Positions 19,027 through 29,204 of a DNA stretch of 64,000 bases are shown piece after piece. Made by a program: the position numbers and the translations under genes. The stretch lies in NCBI RefSeq assembly GCF_014695975.1, contig NZ_JACJPI010000046.1:62001-126000 (forward strand). The letters run 5' to 3'. Each line of letters starts with the position of its first letter. Position 1 is the first letter of the stretch. The notes beneath the pieces were generated by a model. That model did no database searches. It saw only the letters and a program-made list of their open reading frames with translations, and had not been told where the DNA came from. Source of the stretch: Leptolyngbya sp. FACHB-321 (GTDB lineage: Bacteria > Cyanobacteriota > Cyanobacteriia > Leptolyngbyales > Leptolyngbyaceae).

Positions 19027-19419
19027 ATGGAAAGAATCATCAGATATTCCAGAAAGGACTGGTCTCATTGCGAGTGTGGCGATAGGGAAGAGCCTTTAAG
19101 TACTTTTCTCTATGACTTGCCAATTTTAACTGCTTGCAACGTTTTTCCACCGCTACACATTCTCAATGTTCTTCTTCTTAGAGGATGGGTTGGTGGTAGC
19201 ATGAGTCCCAGGTTTAGCTGGCAACCGTTTGAAATTTTTGAACAAGAGTATCAAGAGGTCTTGCCCAAACTTCTTTATCCTGATTGGGCAGCACTAAGCA
19301 ACAAGCTTTGGCGTATCAGAGCACTAATGAAACTTGATTCAGAGTTTGATCGTGTTAGCGATCGTGATACGTGGATGGCCTTAGTTGGCAAAAAACATGC
19401 AAGAACCTCAGTCAAATAG
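19027..19419 (+). CDS. Hypothetical protein
   Basis: The 130-residue frame has no family I recognise. The C-terminal half (from an internal ATG at 19201, SPRFSWQPFEIFEQEYQEV...) looks more protein-like than the N-terminal half, so the true gene may be the 72-residue version starting at 19201. There is no signal peptide or clear motif. It ends just before the convergent mnmE gene. Confidence 0.4.
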   Translation: MERIIRYSRKDWSHCECGDREEPLSTFLYDLPILTACNVFPPLHILNVLLLRGWVGGSMSPRFSWQPFEIFEQEYQEVLPKLLYPDWAALSNKLWRIRALMKLDSEFDRVSDRDTWMALVGKKHARTSVK

Positions 19420-19429
19420 TCCACTGTAG

Positions 19430-20806
19430 CTACTTGCCGATACAAAAACGGCTGAAGATGCGATCGAGGACAGATTCGGTTACATCTTCGCCCAGAATTT
19501 CGCCAAAGGCTTGAATGGCGCTGCGGAGATCGATCGTCCAAAAATCAAGCGGCAGTTGATCGGCGATCGTCCCTTGTACTTGCTGTAAGGCTGCTTTGGC
19601 TCGGGTCAGAGCTGCCGCTTGACGCTGGTTAATCGCAATATCTAAATTCGCAGCCTGAAGTTTGCCAGACTGGACGATCGTTAAAATAGCTGCTTCAAGG
19701 TCATCAATACCCTGATTAAGAGCAGCGGCAGTTTTAGCGGAGGGGAGTAGGGAGTAGGGAGTAGGAAGAGATACAGAGAGGGAGCCAAGCAAATCGATTT
19801 TGTTGAATACCAAGATCAAGGGGCGATCCTTTACCTGTTCGTAAATGACTTGATCGGCATCTGTCCAGCCTGTTTGAGCATCAATAGTCAGCAAAACGAG
19901 ATCAGCATTCTGAGCAGCCAGACGTGATCGCTCTACGCCAATTTTCTCTACCTTGTCATCAGTGTCACGAATGCCTGCGGTGTCTAGCACCTGAATGGGA
20001 ATACCGCCGACCACAAGCTGTGATTCCACAACATCACGGGTTGTGCCAGGGAGATCGGTGACGATCGCGCGATCACTCCGACTCCAAGCATTCAACAGGC
20101 TCGATTTACCCACATTAGGACGACCGACGATCGCCACCTTCAACCCCGATCGCAGTAGTTCACCTTGATCAGCCGTTGCCAAAAGATGGCTCATCTCTAC
20201 CAGCACTAGCTCCAGGTGTCTTTGAATCTCGGCTTCATGCAGCGGTGGCAGATCTTCTTCAAAGTCAATGCGTGCCTCTACCTCTGCCAAAATGTCGAGA
20301 CACTTAGCGCGGAGCTGACGGATGGGCTGTGCGAGTTTGCCTTGTAAACCAGCCAAAGCTGTTTGCGCCGCTTGGGGCGATCGTGCCCCCACCAAGTCGG
20401 TAATACTCTCTGCCTGTGTCAAGTCTAGTCGCCCATTCAAAAAGGCTCTCAGCGTAAATTCGCCAGGTTGCGCGAGCTGTGCTCCCTGCTCCAGGCAAAG
20501 CTGCAAAACCTGCTGCACCGCCATAATGCCACCGTGACAGTGAAACTCTACGACATCTTCACGGGTATAAGAGCGGGGCGCTAGCATGAGCAACAAAAGC
20601 GCTTCGTCCACCACTTGATCAGTGCCAGGATGCCGCACGTAGCCGTAGAGAATGCGATGGCTTGCCCAAATTTGATCACCTGGCGCATGAAAGAGAGTGC
20701 GGGCGATCGCCACCGCTACCAGTCCAGATAGACGCACAATACCAACGCTACCCTGTGCAGGAACAATAGCAGTGGCAATGGCAGCGATCGTGCCCGGTGT
20801 GGACAT
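19430..20806 (-). CDS. mnmE: tRNA modification GTPase MnmE (TrmE)
   Basis: The protein has the MnmE N-terminal folate-binding domain ([19 protein letters not shown]), a helical domain, a Ras-like GTPase ([29 protein letters not shown]) and the C-terminal CIGK motif. With MnmG it makes the 5-carboxymethylaminomethyl group on U34 of tRNAs. I start at ATG 20806 because the family N-terminus begins there; an in-frame TTG at 20854 would add 16 unmatched residues. The GTPase domain contains an in-frame heptamer-repeat insert encoding [10 protein letters not shown] just after the NKIDL motif. Confidence 0.94.
   Translation of the reverse strand: MSTPGTIAAIATAIVPAQGSVGIVRLSGLVAVAIARTLFHAPGDQIWASHRILYGYVRHPGTDQVVDEALLLLMLAPRSYTREDVVEFHCHGGIMAVQQVLQLCLEQGAQLAQPGEFTLRAFLNGRLDLTQAESITDLVGARSPQAAQTALAGLQGKLAQPIRQLRAKCLDILAEVEARIDFEEDLPPLHEAEIQRHLELVLVEMSHLLATADQGELLRSGLKVAIVGRPNVGKSSLLNAWSRSDRAIVTDLPGTTRDVVESQLVVGGIPIQVLDTAGIRDTDDKVEKIGVERSRLAAQNADLVLLTIDAQTGWTDADQVIYEQVKDRPLILVFNKIDLLGSLSVSLPTPYSLLPSAKTAAALNQGIDDLEAAILTIVQSGKLQAANLDIAINQRQAAALTRAKAALQQVQGTIADQLPLDFWTIDLRSAIQAFGEILGEDVTESVLDRIFSRFCIGK
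19744..19764. repeat. GGAGTAG heptamer x3 inside mnmE
   Basis: Three perfect tandem copies of GGAGTAG total 21 nt, so the frame is kept. On the coding strand they read CTACTCC x3. This is the STRR type of short repeat known from filamentous cyanobacteria, here inside a GTPase domain. Confidence 0.85.
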
Positions 20807-21002
20807 AAGAACCGTGATGGAGCGACTGAAGGAATTGGAAACGAATAGAGACAATTGCCTCTAAAAAGCGTTCACCGCTGATCTCAATCTGACTGTTCAG
20901 AGTGAAATCAACGGTGAATGCGGCTAATCAAGATAGCACCGAACCGTTAGCGAACAAAGAGCATTGCTCCAGCTGCTTCAGCAAGAAGAGACGCTGGCAG
21001 CA

Positions 21003-22016
21003 TTACGCAGCCCACTTCTCGGCAACGAGTTCTGCAAGGTCGACAACACGCTGGCTATAGCCCCACTCGTTGTCATACCACGCAACAACTTTTACTAAGT
21101 CACCGCCCATAACCATTGTGAGTGCTGAGTCAATGATAGAAGACTCATCTGTTCCAGCATGATCGCTGGAGACAAGCGGCAAATCGCAATACTTCAAGAT
21201 GCCTTTGAGCGAGTTTTCAGACGCATCTTTCAACACTTCATTTACCTGCTCGGCAAACGTGGTCTTTTCTACCTGCACAACTAGATCGACGATCGAAACA
21301 TTAGGTGTAGGTACTCGTAAGGCAATCCCGTTCAACTTGCCCGCTAAGGCTGGTAACACCATTGCAACCGCTTTAGCTGCGCCTGTAGACGTGGGTACGA
21401 TATTCATGGCAGCAGCTCTTGCCCGACGCAGATCCCGGTGGCTAGCATCCAGCAGACGTTGGTCGCCTGTGTAGCTGTGGGTTGTAGTCATCACGCCTTT
21501 CACAATGCCAAACTGTTCGTGAAGCACTTTGGCGATCGGTGCCAGACAGTTGGTGGTGCAGCTTGCATTGCTGATCACCCAGTGATTCTCATGAGTGTAG
21601 TCTTGATGGTTAACACCAACTACAAACGTGCCATCATCACCCTTACCAGGTGCCGTGATCAGCACTTTTTTCGCGCCAGCTTTAATGTGCTTTGAGGCAC
21701 CTTCTTTGCTGACAAAGACACCCGTTGATTCAATGATGAGGTCAATGTCCCAGTCTTTCCAGGGCAAGTTTTCAGGATTACGATCGGACGTACATTTGAT
21801 CGTGTGCCCGTTGACAGTGATCGTATTTTCATCGGCGCTAATGTCAGCATCAAACTTGCCCAACATGGTGTCATATTTCAACAGGTGGGCATTTGTTTTA
21901 GGGTCAGAGGTGTCGTTAATAGCAACTACCTCAATCTGACTGTCGGCGCGAGTCAACCAGCACCGCGTAAAATTGCGCCCGATGCGTCCGAATCCGTTAA
22001 TCGCTACTCTAATCAC
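21003..22016 (-). CDS. gap2: Glyceraldehyde-3-phosphate dehydrogenase, photosynthetic type (Gap2)
   Basis: The 337-residue protein has the Rossmann start [11 protein letters not shown], the active-site [11 protein letters not shown] and TSTGAAKAV. The sequence matches Gap2, the NAD(P)H-using Calvin-cycle enzyme, rather than glycolytic Gap1. The start is GTG at 22016, with a purine-rich upstream stretch. Gap2 is the target of CP12, whose gene is at 28785. It appears monocistronic. Confidence 0.93.
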   Translation of the reverse strand: MIRVAINGFGRIGRNFTRCWLTRADSQIEVVAINDTSDPKTNAHLLKYDTMLGKFDADISADENTITVNGHTIKCTSDRNPENLPWKDWDIDLIIESTGVFVSKEGASKHIKAGAKKVLITAPGKGDDGTFVVGVNHQDYTHENHWVISNASCTTNCLAPIAKVLHEQFGIVKGVMTTTHSYTGDQRLLDASHRDLRRARAAAMNIVPTSTGAAKAVAMVLPALAGKLNGIALRVPTPNVSIVDLVVQVEKTTFAEQVNEVLKDASENSLKGILKYCDLPLVSSDHAGTDESSIIDSALTMVMGGDLVKVVAWYDNEWGYSQRVVDLAELVAEKWAA

Positions 22017-22226
22017 TGCGTCTTGCCCTCTGTCTATTAAAGAGATTCTTGGTAGTCAAATTGATCATAAGACCCTAAGGATACGAGTGCAATAACTCGC
22101 TTTAACGTCATCCTGCTTAAGAACGGTCTGACAAATGGCGATCGCGCCTCTGACAAGAACTTCCGCCCCAACACTTGACTTAAGCCTGTATTACTTTCTG
22201 TATCATTCATGCCTTAGCTAGGTATT

Positions 22227-22928
22227 TTAACTCATTTGGTACAAGAGTTTTTCAGTAATATAGCAACGAACGGACTCCGGTACCAGATACCGGATCGAAC
22301 GCTTATCGCGACACTGCTGCCGAATGAGGCTAGAAGAAACTGCTACTGAAGGCATTTCTAGCCGGTGCCAGTTGAGAGGAAGGTAAGGCATAAGGCGCGA
22401 GGAGTTTAGCTTACTGCCACTTTGCGACGGGGTAAAGACATCCAGAGGTATTGCCACCTCTAAAAGTTGATCATTTCCTGCCGCCCTCTCTTCCCCTGCT
22501 GCCCTCTCTCCCTCTCCCGCCCTCTGCATCAATCTCGGTGCAACGAGCCAAATGCATTGTGCGGCTAATGTTTGGCTAGCTCTCCAGTGGGGCAGACTTT
22601 GAAAGGCATCATTGCCAATAATCCAGTACCAGCAAGCGTTGGGTTCAAGAGTTTGCAGAGCCTTGAAGGTGGCGATCGCGTAGGAGGTGCCTTGCTGTTG
22701 GCTGTCCACAGCAGAAACATGGAACGCAGGATGACCAGCGATCGCTAAGCTAACCATTGCTAGACGGTGTTCAAAGCTTACTAAAGGTAGCGCTTTATGT
22801 GGTGGTCGAAAGGTAGGTACCCAAATAATTCGATCAAGATGAAACTGATCAAGTGCTGTCTCCGCGATAAGAAGATGCCCCCAGTGAATAGGGTCAAAGG
22901 TGCCGCCAAAAATCGCAATATTGGGCAT
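22227..22928 (-). CDS. nadD: Nicotinate-nucleotide adenylyltransferase
   Basis: The family N-terminus MPNIAIFGGTFDPIHWGHLL, with the nucleotidyltransferase motif GGTFDPxHxGH, begins at ATG 22928; an in-frame GTG at 22994 would add 22 residues. The enzyme makes nicotinate adenine dinucleotide in NAD synthesis. At about 233 residues it is longer than the usual 190-210. The excess is a low-complexity RAGEGERAAGEERAAG stretch produced by a repeat insertion. SSSLIRQQCRDKRSIRYLVP is the usual C-terminal signature. Confidence 0.92.
   Translation of the reverse strand: MPNIAIFGGTFDPIHWGHLLIAETALDQFHLDRIIWVPTFRPPHKALPLVSFEHRLAMVSLAIAGHPAFHVSAVDSQQQGTSYAIATFKALQTLEPNACWYWIIGNDAFQSLPHWRASQTLAAQCIWLVAPRLMQRAGEGERAAGEERAAGNDQLLEVAIPLDVFTPSQSGSKLNSSRLMPYLPLNWHRLEMPSVAVSSSLIRQQCRDKRSIRYLVPESVRCYITEKLLYQMS
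22478..22528. repeat. Pyrimidine-rich low-complexity insert inside nadD
   Basis: TGCCGCCCTCTCTTCCCC and TGCTGCCCTCTCTCCC are near-duplicates followed by more C/T tract. They encode the Arg/Ala/Gly/Glu-rich insert in NadD. The composition matches the pyrimidine arms of the intergenic elements. Confidence 0.65.
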
Positions 22929-23332
22929 CTTAATCAAAGCGTTTACGTTGTGACGAATAAAGGGCAGCTTCATTCGATCAGTTAATAGCTTCACTTAATG
23001 GTTCGAGGTCTTCAACATAGACGACCATCGATCCGGACGTAAGCATTACAGGGCTGTAGTTAACTGTAAAAGCAAGAGCATCTATGTAATGACTGGCGCG
23101 ATCGCAACACCTTTACAAACAAGCCTATGCGAGTAAAATTGTCAGCCTTTCAGCCAAAGCTAACCGGAAGATTCCCAAATTGATGGTATAACTTTCGTGA
23201 CGATTAAACGTTGGTTATTGACAGAGAGCCTCTATTCATCTTAAATCGCAAGATTTTTGAGAGGCTGTATCCCGAGAAGATAATCCTTGATATGATAGCC
23301 CGAGATATTGGTGTGGTGTGTGAGGAGTTAAA
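22929..23332. other. Divergent intergenic region nadD / murC
   Basis: This stretch of about 400 nt between divergent genes has no supported ORF or RNA. It presumably carries both promoters. A GAGGAG RBS for murC lies at its right end. Confidence 0.4.
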
Positions 23333-24874
23333 ATGCTGAATTCTGTCGATTTCAGCGGTAGACCATTTCATTTCATTGGCATTGGTGGCATTGGAATGTC
23401 AGCCCTTGCTTATGTACTAGCGAAGCGTGGACTACCCGTATCTGGATCGGATCTGCATCTCAGTCGTATTACACAACGGCTGCAAGAAGAAGGCGCTCAT
23501 ATTTTTTGGAGCCAAGATCCAAGCAATTTAGATTTTTTTCAAACGGCTGCAAGTGTAGCAACAGAGTCACTAGCATCTGCTGTGAGCGTTGCAAAAACAA
23601 ACGCTGGGGGTAATCGATCAACTTCTTCGCGATCGCCCATACAACAGCCAACGTTACTGCCGCAGGTTATCTGTTCCACTGCGATTCATCCAGCGAATGC
23701 TGAATATCGGGCAGCACGGGAGTCAGGCTATCCGATTTTTCATCGCTCTGATGTATTGTCGGGGTTGATGCAGGAGTACGAAAGCGTTGCAGTGGCAGGC
23801 ACCCATGGCAAAACAACAACCAGCAGCATGATTGGCTATATGCTGCTGCAAGCAGGGCTTGACCCGACGATCGTTGTTGGTGGTGAAGTAAACGCCTGGG
23901 AAGGTAACGCCCGTGTGGGGCAAGGTGCCCACCTAGTAGCAGAGGCAGATGAGTCAGATGGTTCGCTGGTGAAAATGGCAGCCAGCATTGGTATTGTCAC
24001 CAACATTGAACTCGATCATCCCGATCACTACAGCACTCTAGATGAAGTCATTGCTATCTTTAAAACCTTTGCTGGGCGCTGTCAAACGCTGATCGGCAGC
24101 ATTGATTGTGCCACAGTGCGAGATCAGCTCCAGCCGACCATCAGCTATAGCCTTGATGTGGATACAGGTGCTGACTACACAGTTGACTGTATTACCTGCC
24201 GAGCAGACGGTACGACAGCACGGGTTTGGGAGCGGGGGGTCATTCTGGGGCGGTTAAACGTCAAGCTTTTAGGGAAACATAACCTTAGTAATGCGCTGGC
24301 AGCGGTTGCTTTGGGGCGCTTGCTAAAGCTGGAGTTTGCGACGATCGCGCAGGCGATTTCCACCTTTGAAGGTGCGCGACGGCGATTTGAGCACCGTGGA
24401 GCATACAACGGCATCACCTTTATTGATGACTACGCCCATCATCCAAGCGAATTGCGGGCAACGCTGGCTGCTGCACGGCTGCAAAGCGACAACGGCTCAG
24501 CCTCCAAGCGTCGAGTGGTAGCAATCTTCCAGCCACATCGATACAGTCGCACGCTCACGTTTCTAGAAGACTTTGCCACATCATTTAACGATGCTGATGT
24601 AGTGGTTATTAGTGACATCTACAGTGCTGGTGAAGCAAATCCAGGAAATATCAGTGGTCAGCAGGTTGCTAATTTAATTGGAAAGTATCATTCTCAAGTA
24701 AACTACCAACCGTCTCTCCAAGCAATAAGTCAGCACTTGACTAAACTGTTAAGACCCGGAGACATTGCCCTCTTTCTGGGAGCGGGAAATCTCAATCAAT
24801 TGATTCCCGAAGTCATGGCGTTTCATCAGACGATTGAACAAGGGCGATCGCAAGCTTGGTGCAACCAGGCTTAA
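23333..24874 (+). CDS. murC: UDP-N-acetylmuramate--L-alanine ligase
   Basis: The 513-residue protein has the N-terminal FIGIGGIGMSALA nucleotide-fold motif, the ATP P-loop GTHGKTTTSSM, the FIDDYAHHPSE motif and a C-terminal FQPHRYSRT. MurC adds L-Ala to UDP-MurNAc in peptidoglycan synthesis. A Ser/Ala/Thr-rich stretch near residues 65-110, between the first two beta-alpha units, is longer than usual and looks like a variable insertion. The RBS GAGGAG is well placed. murB follows 78 nt later on the same strand. Confidence 0.95.
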   Translation: MLNSVDFSGRPFHFIGIGGIGMSALAYVLAKRGLPVSGSDLHLSRITQRLQEEGAHIFWSQDPSNLDFFQTAASVATESLASAVSVAKTNAGGNRSTSSRSPIQQPTLLPQVICSTAIHPANAEYRAARESGYPIFHRSDVLSGLMQEYESVAVAGTHGKTTTSSMIGYMLLQAGLDPTIVVGGEVNAWEGNARVGQGAHLVAEADESDGSLVKMAASIGIVTNIELDHPDHYSTLDEVIAIFKTFAGRCQTLIGSIDCATVRDQLQPTISYSLDVDTGADYTVDCITCRADGTTARVWERGVILGRLNVKLLGKHNLSNALAAVALGRLLKLEFATIAQAISTFEGARRRFEHRGAYNGITFIDDYAHHPSELRATLAAARLQSDNGSASKRRVVAIFQPHRYSRTLTFLEDFATSFNDADVVVISDIYSAGEANPGNISGQQVANLIGKYHSQVNYQPSLQAISQHLTKLLRPGDIALFLGAGNLNQLIPEVMAFHQTIEQGRSQAWCNQA

Positions 24875-24952
24875 CGCCACAAACCTGACAGAACCTGAGA
24901 CGATCGCACCCACTGGCGCTAACCGGTTGGGTCACAAACCTGATTTACTACC

Positions 24953-25966
24953 ATGACGCTCTCGTACGATCCTCCAAAAGTAGCTATTTCCAGCAAAACT
25001 CGACCGAGTTTTGAATCACTTAAACGTGGCGCTCCACTCTCTCTTGCGCAACCAATCCGGCTCGCTGGTACTGACTGCCTAATCAAACCTCAAGTGCCGC
25101 TCGCATCGTTGACCTCTTTTCGGGTCGGTGGTCCAGCACAGTGGTATGCTGCACCCAAACACTTTGCTGAATTGCAGGCAAGTTTTGAATGGGCACAAGC
25201 GAATGCTCTACCCCTGACGCTGTTGGGGGCAGGTTCAAATTTGCTGATCAGCGATCGAGGCTTACCGGGCTTAGTCATTAGCACTCGCCGTCTACGCCAA
25301 TATCAATTTGATGCCGAGTCAGGGCAGGTAACGGTTGGCGCAGGTGACCCTCTCCCCCGACTGGCATGGTTGGCAGCCGAACGTGGTTGGCAGGGCATGG
25401 AGTGGGCAGTGGGTATTCCAGGGACAGTTGGCGGTGCTGTTGTCATGAACGCTGGCGCTCATGGTGGTTGCACAGCAGATGTTCTGGTTAACGCCCACGT
25501 GCTGCTACCTGATGGCACTACCCAGATTTTGACTCCACAAGACTTGTGCTATCGCTACCGTACCTCGGCACTGCAAGGAAAGAACTGGCTAGTGACGCAA
25601 GCAACGTTTCAACTTCAGCCAGGGTTTGATCCGGTAGCGCTTACTAACTTGACCAGCCAGCACCTTAACCAACGTCGTACGACACAGCCTTACCATCTGC
25701 CCAGTTGTGGTAGCGTTTTCCGCAATCCCAATGAACAGCACAAAGCAGGCTGGCTGATTGAGCAAGCTGGACTAAAAGGCTACAAGATTGGCGGTGCCCA
25801 GATTGCTGAACGGCACGCTAACTTCATCCTTAACTGCGGTAACGCTCTGGCAAGCGATATCTTTCGGTTAATTGATCATGTGCAGCAGCAAGTTGAACAA
25901 CATTGGTCACTGCATCTGGAGCCAGAGGTTAAGGTTTTAGGTGACTTTCAGGCTTTAGGCACCTAA
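24953..25966 (+). CDS. murB: UDP-N-acetylenolpyruvoylglucosamine reductase
   Basis: The 337-residue protein has the FAD-binding motifs TSFRVGGPAQWY, LGAGSNLLISD and GIPGTVGGAVVMNAGAHGG, plus LPSCGSVFRNP and QIAERHANFI, which mark a MurB of the type with an active-site Ser. It reduces UDP-GlcNAc-enolpyruvate to UDP-MurNAc, the step before MurC. The N-terminal 40 residues are a non-conserved extension. It is co-directional with murC, probably one transcript. A strong hairpin follows. Confidence 0.95.
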   Translation: MTLSYDPPKVAISSKTRPSFESLKRGAPLSLAQPIRLAGTDCLIKPQVPLASLTSFRVGGPAQWYAAPKHFAELQASFEWAQANALPLTLLGAGSNLLISDRGLPGLVISTRRLRQYQFDAESGQVTVGAGDPLPRLAWLAAERGWQGMEWAVGIPGTVGGAVVMNAGAHGGCTADVLVNAHVLLPDGTTQILTPQDLCYRYRTSALQGKNWLVTQATFQLQPGFDPVALTNLTSQHLNQRRTTQPYHLPSCGSVFRNPNEQHKAGWLIEQAGLKGYKIGGAQIAERHANFILNCGNALASDIFRLIDHVQQQVEQHWSLHLEPEVKVLGDFQALGT

Positions 25967-25985
25967 GTTAGTTACTCAGTGTTTC

Positions 25986-26018
25986 AGCTTCCCGACTTCT
26001 TTAGGAAGTCGGGAAGCT
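25986..26018. terminator. Bidirectional terminator hairpin between murB and hemA
   Basis: A perfect 14-bp stem (25986-25999 with 26005-26018, AGCTTCCCGACTTC/GAAGTCGGGAAGCT) has a 5-nt loop and lies between the convergent murB and hemA stops. There is no long T-tract on either strand. It resembles a palindrome that I recall between genes in other cyanobacteria, so it may also be a dispersed repeat. Confidence 0.7.
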
Positions 26019-26029
26019 TGGCTGTAATC

Positions 26030-27322
26030 TTACCCAAACTGTTTGTTTGACGTAGATTCCAGGTTGAACAAAGTAGTAAGCGTTTGCATTGCCTGCCGTC
26101 TAACTTCAATGTCTTGCTGTGCCCGTAGCTGCACCATCGGGTCATGAAGGATTTTGTTGACGATGCCTCGAGTAAGCGCTTCGATCACTTCCTGATGCTT
26201 TTCAGCAAACTCAGTGCCTAAACGAGACAGCGCTTTTTCGAGTTCTTGAGCGCGGATAGTTTCGACCTTTTCACGCAAGCTGCTGATAGTGGAGACGGTT
26301 TCGAGCGATCGTAACCAGCTATCAAACGTATCCACTTCCTGATCCAGGAGTAGCTCCGCCTCCATTGCCATTTGGCGACGACTTTCCTGGTTTTGCGCTA
26401 CTACTGCCTTCAGGTCATCGACGTTAAATGCCTGTACATGAGGCAACTCGTTGACATCAGTATGAACATTGCGCGGAACAGCGATATCAAATAGCATTAA
26501 CGGCTGTGCCGGATCCAAGACCATTTCCAGCTTGGCACGATCGAGCAAAGGTTCTGTAGCCGCTGTACTCGTAAACACGATGTCGGAATTTGCCAATACG
26601 GTCGGCAGGTCAGACAGTGGATGCAGGTGCAACTCTGCGTCTGGAAAAAGTTTAGCTAATTCCTGCGCCCGTTCTAAGGAGCGGTTCAGAATCGAAATAT
26701 TGACTGCACCTTTAGAGAGTAAGTGTTGCACCAAGAGGCGAGACATCTTGCCCGCACCCAAAATGCCTACACGACAGGCAGCTAAATTTTGCGCTTTGAG
26801 CTGTGCCAGCTCTACGGCTGCGGAACTAATTGAAACCGCTCCAGTGCCAATGCTGGTTTCAGTGCGAACACGCTTACCAGCTGTCAGCGCTTGTTTAAAT
26901 AGCTGGTTGAGCACACGCCCAATGCCCTCATGCTGCTGCCCTAGCTTATGACAGTGCTTGACTTGAGCCAGAATTTGTCCTTCACCGAGCACAAGGCTAT
27001 CTAGCCCTGAGGCAACACGCATGAGATGCATCACCGCATCCTGATGCAACAGGGTAAAAAGATGGGGACGTAACTGCGGGAGAAAAAGCTTACTATGATC
27101 GCTTAAAAATTGGGTTACTTCGCGGATGCCCTGCTCGGTTTCGCTAGTAACCAGATAGATTTCGAGGCGATTGCAGGTGCTTAGAACAGCAACTTCTTCA
27201 AGGTGAGGACAGGCACAAAGCTGAGCAATCGCTCTTTCATAAAGGGTTTCGGGAATGCTTAATTTTTCTCGAACGTCAACCGGGGCTGTTTTGTGGCTTA
27301 ACCCTACAACGGCAATGTTCAT
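26030..27322 (-). CDS. hemA: Glutamyl-tRNA reductase
   Basis: The 430-residue protein begins [20 protein letters not shown]. The catalytic Cys50 lies in [10 protein letters not shown], followed by the [10 protein letters not shown] segment, a Rossmann domain ([11 protein letters not shown]) and a C-terminal helical dimerisation region. It reduces glutamyl-tRNA to glutamate-1-semialdehyde, the first committed step to heme, chlorophyll, bilins and corrins. It is followed upstream on the same strand by the FBPase/SBPase gene, with about 100 nt between. Confidence 0.96.
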   Translation of the reverse strand: MNIAVVGLSHKTAPVDVREKLSIPETLYERAIAQLCACPHLEEVAVLSTCNRLEIYLVTSETEQGIREVTQFLSDHSKLFLPQLRPHLFTLLHQDAVMHLMRVASGLDSLVLGEGQILAQVKHCHKLGQQHEGIGRVLNQLFKQALTAGKRVRTETSIGTGAVSISSAAVELAQLKAQNLAACRVGILGAGKMSRLLVQHLLSKGAVNISILNRSLERAQELAKLFPDAELHLHPLSDLPTVLANSDIVFTSTAATEPLLDRAKLEMVLDPAQPLMLFDIAVPRNVHTDVNELPHVQAFNVDDLKAVVAQNQESRRQMAMEAELLLDQEVDTFDSWLRSLETVSTISSLREKVETIRAQELEKALSRLGTEFAEKHQEVIEALTRGIVNKILHDPMVQLRAQQDIEVRRQAMQTLTTLFNLESTSNKQFG

Positions 27323-27427
27323 TTCAAAATGCGCTCTTTTTATGTGAACCGAATCTCAATGCGTAGCGGTTGGTTGTTAGCTATTAGCCGCCATTGCCCT
27401 AAGAACTAACAACCAACTACTAACAAG

Positions 27428-28465
27428 TTAGTGCAACTGCACGACTTTTGGCTGCCCAGACATATGGATTGTGTCTACAAAGCGAGCCGTACTGGACTGG
27501 TTAGAGATGACTAGCGACTGCGTTCTAGCGCCACCACCAAAGAACCGTACGCCTTGCATCAGATTACCCGTTGTGATGCCGCATCCGGCAAACAAGACAG
27601 TTTCACCAGATGCAAGTTCATGGGCATCGTACACTTTGTCTGGATCAGTGATATTCATGCTCTTGAGGCGATCGATGTTAGCCTGCTTGCTTTCGCCAAT
27701 CAGCCCTGTCTGCACAACTTCAGGGTCATAGATGAGTTGCCCTTGGAAGTGTCCACCCATTGCCCGCATTGCTGCTGCAGAGATGACCCCTTCAGGAGCC
27801 GCACCAATGCCCATCAGCGCGTGGATGTTTGTGCCAGCAAAACCGCAAGAAATCGCTGCGCCCACATCGCCATCACTAATGAGAGAGACTCTGGCACCAG
27901 CATCACGAATTTCTTTAATCAAGCCAGCGTGACGATCGCGTTTCATAACGACAATAACCAGCTCTTCAACCGCCCGATCAAGGCATTCCGCCAGAATCTT
28001 GAGGTTTTCGGTCGCAGATTTGTTGATATCAACTTTGCCTTTAGCTGCGGGGGGTGCTGCCAACTTTTTCATGTAAAAGTCGGGTGCAGCAAACAGCCCG
28101 CCTTTTTCAGAGATTGCCAACACCGCCATGGAACCAGGTTGTCCATAAGCAACGAGGTTAGTCCCTTCACACGGATCTACCGCGATGTCGATTTCAACCA
28201 GTTCATCAGGGTTACAGAAGGCTTCTGCATTCTCTTGTGTACAAATACCGACTTCTTCACCGATGTAGAGCATGGGTGCGTCATCGCGCTCACCTTCACC
28301 AATGACGATACGACCCCGCATGTGGATCTTGTTCATGCGTTCACGCATGGCTTCTACCGCAACCTGATCGGCAATGTTCTTCTCGCCCTTACCCATCCAG
28401 CGGGCAGACGCGATTGCCGCCTGTTCCACAACCTCAATAATCTCTAGACCGAGCGTGTTCTCCAC
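27428..28465 (-). CDS. glpX: Class II fructose-1,6-/sedoheptulose-1,7-bisphosphatase
   Basis: The 345-residue GlpX-type protein has the metal-site sequence [12 protein letters not shown] and [11 protein letters not shown]. In cyanobacteria this enzyme is a bifunctional FBPase/SBPase of the Calvin cycle. The start is GTG at 28465, backed by a strong GGAGGA RBS and the family N-terminus [20 protein letters not shown]. It diverges from cp12 over a 319-nt region and lies upstream of hemA. Confidence 0.95.
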   Translation of the reverse strand: MENTLGLEIIEVVEQAAIASARWMGKGEKNIADQVAVEAMRERMNKIHMRGRIVIGEGERDDAPMLYIGEEVGICTQENAEAFCNPDELVEIDIAVDPCEGTNLVAYGQPGSMAVLAISEKGGLFAAPDFYMKKLAAPPAAKGKVDINKSATENLKILAECLDRAVEELVIVVMKRDRHAGLIKEIRDAGARVSLISDGDVGAAISCGFAGTNIHALMGIGAAPEGVISAAAMRAMGGHFQGQLIYDPEVVQTGLIGESKQANIDRLKSMNITDPDKVYDAHELASGETVLFAGCGITTGNLMQGVRFFGGGARTQSLVISNQSSTARFVDTIHMSGQPKVVQLH

Positions 28466-28784
28466 GAAGTAAATCCTCCAACTGCTTGAGTTTGCGCGGT
28501 TTTGTTAATTCTGATCTCAGTCTTTAAGTCTACCAAAAGGGGGAGACGTGCTTGACAGCAATCTTCTCGCTTCACTATGTTAAGTTTTGCTGCGTCAGCC
28601 CAGACATCTGGACTACTTTCTCCCCGTATTTATGTGTAGAGGCTAACCAGATTACCGCACGTTAGTTGCTAGTTTTCTCTACTGTCAAACCATAACAACA
28701 GCGTTAGATTAGATCTAAGCACTCGATACAAACGTGCGAATCAACGGGTTAACGCTACATAAACCCATACAGGAGCCTCATACA
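28466..28784. promoter_or_regulatory. Shared divergent promoter region FBPase / cp12
   Basis: This 319-nt non-coding region separates two divergent Calvin-cycle genes. It must contain both promoters. I cannot assign individual -10 or operator sites with confidence. An in-frame GTG at 28734 upstream of cp12 has no RBS and no family support. Confidence 0.5.
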
Positions 28785-29030
28785 ATGTCTAAATTACTTG
28801 AAACGAACAATACTGCCCCCCTTGGACAGCAGTTGCAATCCATGCTTGAGCAAGCACGCTCTGCCTGTAGTAACAATGGCGAACTTTCCAGTGAATGCGC
28901 AGTTGCCTGGGATGCTGTAGAAGAAATGCAAGCAGCAAGCTCTGATCGTCGCTTGCACCAAAAGACTAACTTCGATCGCTACTGCGAAGAACGCCCTGAC
29001 GCTTTAGAATGTCGCATTTACGATGTCTAA
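28785..29030 (+). CDS. cp12: Calvin cycle protein CP12
   Basis: The 81-residue protein has all four redox cysteines (28, 38, 67 and 76), the core AWDAVEEMQA and the C-terminal CEERPDALECRIYDV. The Cys67-x8-Cys76 loop is the GAPDH-binding part. Oxidised CP12 locks Gap2 and phosphoribulokinase into an inactive complex in the dark. The start at 28785 follows an AGGAG RBS. A strong terminator follows. Confidence 0.96.
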   Translation: MSKLLETNNTAPLGQQLQSMLEQARSACSNNGELSSECAVAWDAVEEMQAASSDRRLHQKTNFDRYCEERPDALECRIYDV

Positions 29031-29076
29031 GCTAGCTGGCGCATAATTCTAGCGAGTTATGCTTAACATTACTGAC

Positions 29077-29102
29077 CCCCTGGCTGCAGCTAGGGGTTTT
29101 TT
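29077..29102 (+). terminator. Rho-independent terminator of cp12
   Basis: CCCCTGGCT (29077-29085) pairs with AGCTAGGGG (29088-29096) with one G-T wobble, followed by six T residues (29097-29102). It lies 46 nt after the cp12 stop. Confidence 0.85.
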
Positions 29103-29204
29103 GTAGCCGTTCCCAGCCTGCAGCGCGGCTGATAAAGTTAAGTAGGTGTCGGATGATCTGATTCAGGTAGTAAGTAGCTGGGTGTAATTAATTGATAAGA
29201 AGCC

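Noticed and set aside
26469-26951. 160-codon plus-strand frame inside hemA
   Set aside because: Antisense shadow rich in Ser/Arg/Cys; hemA itself is unambiguous.
27554-28447. 297-codon open frame on the plus strand opposite the FBPase/SBPase gene
   Set aside because: Completely antisense to a well-conserved gene; composition is typical of a shadow frame.
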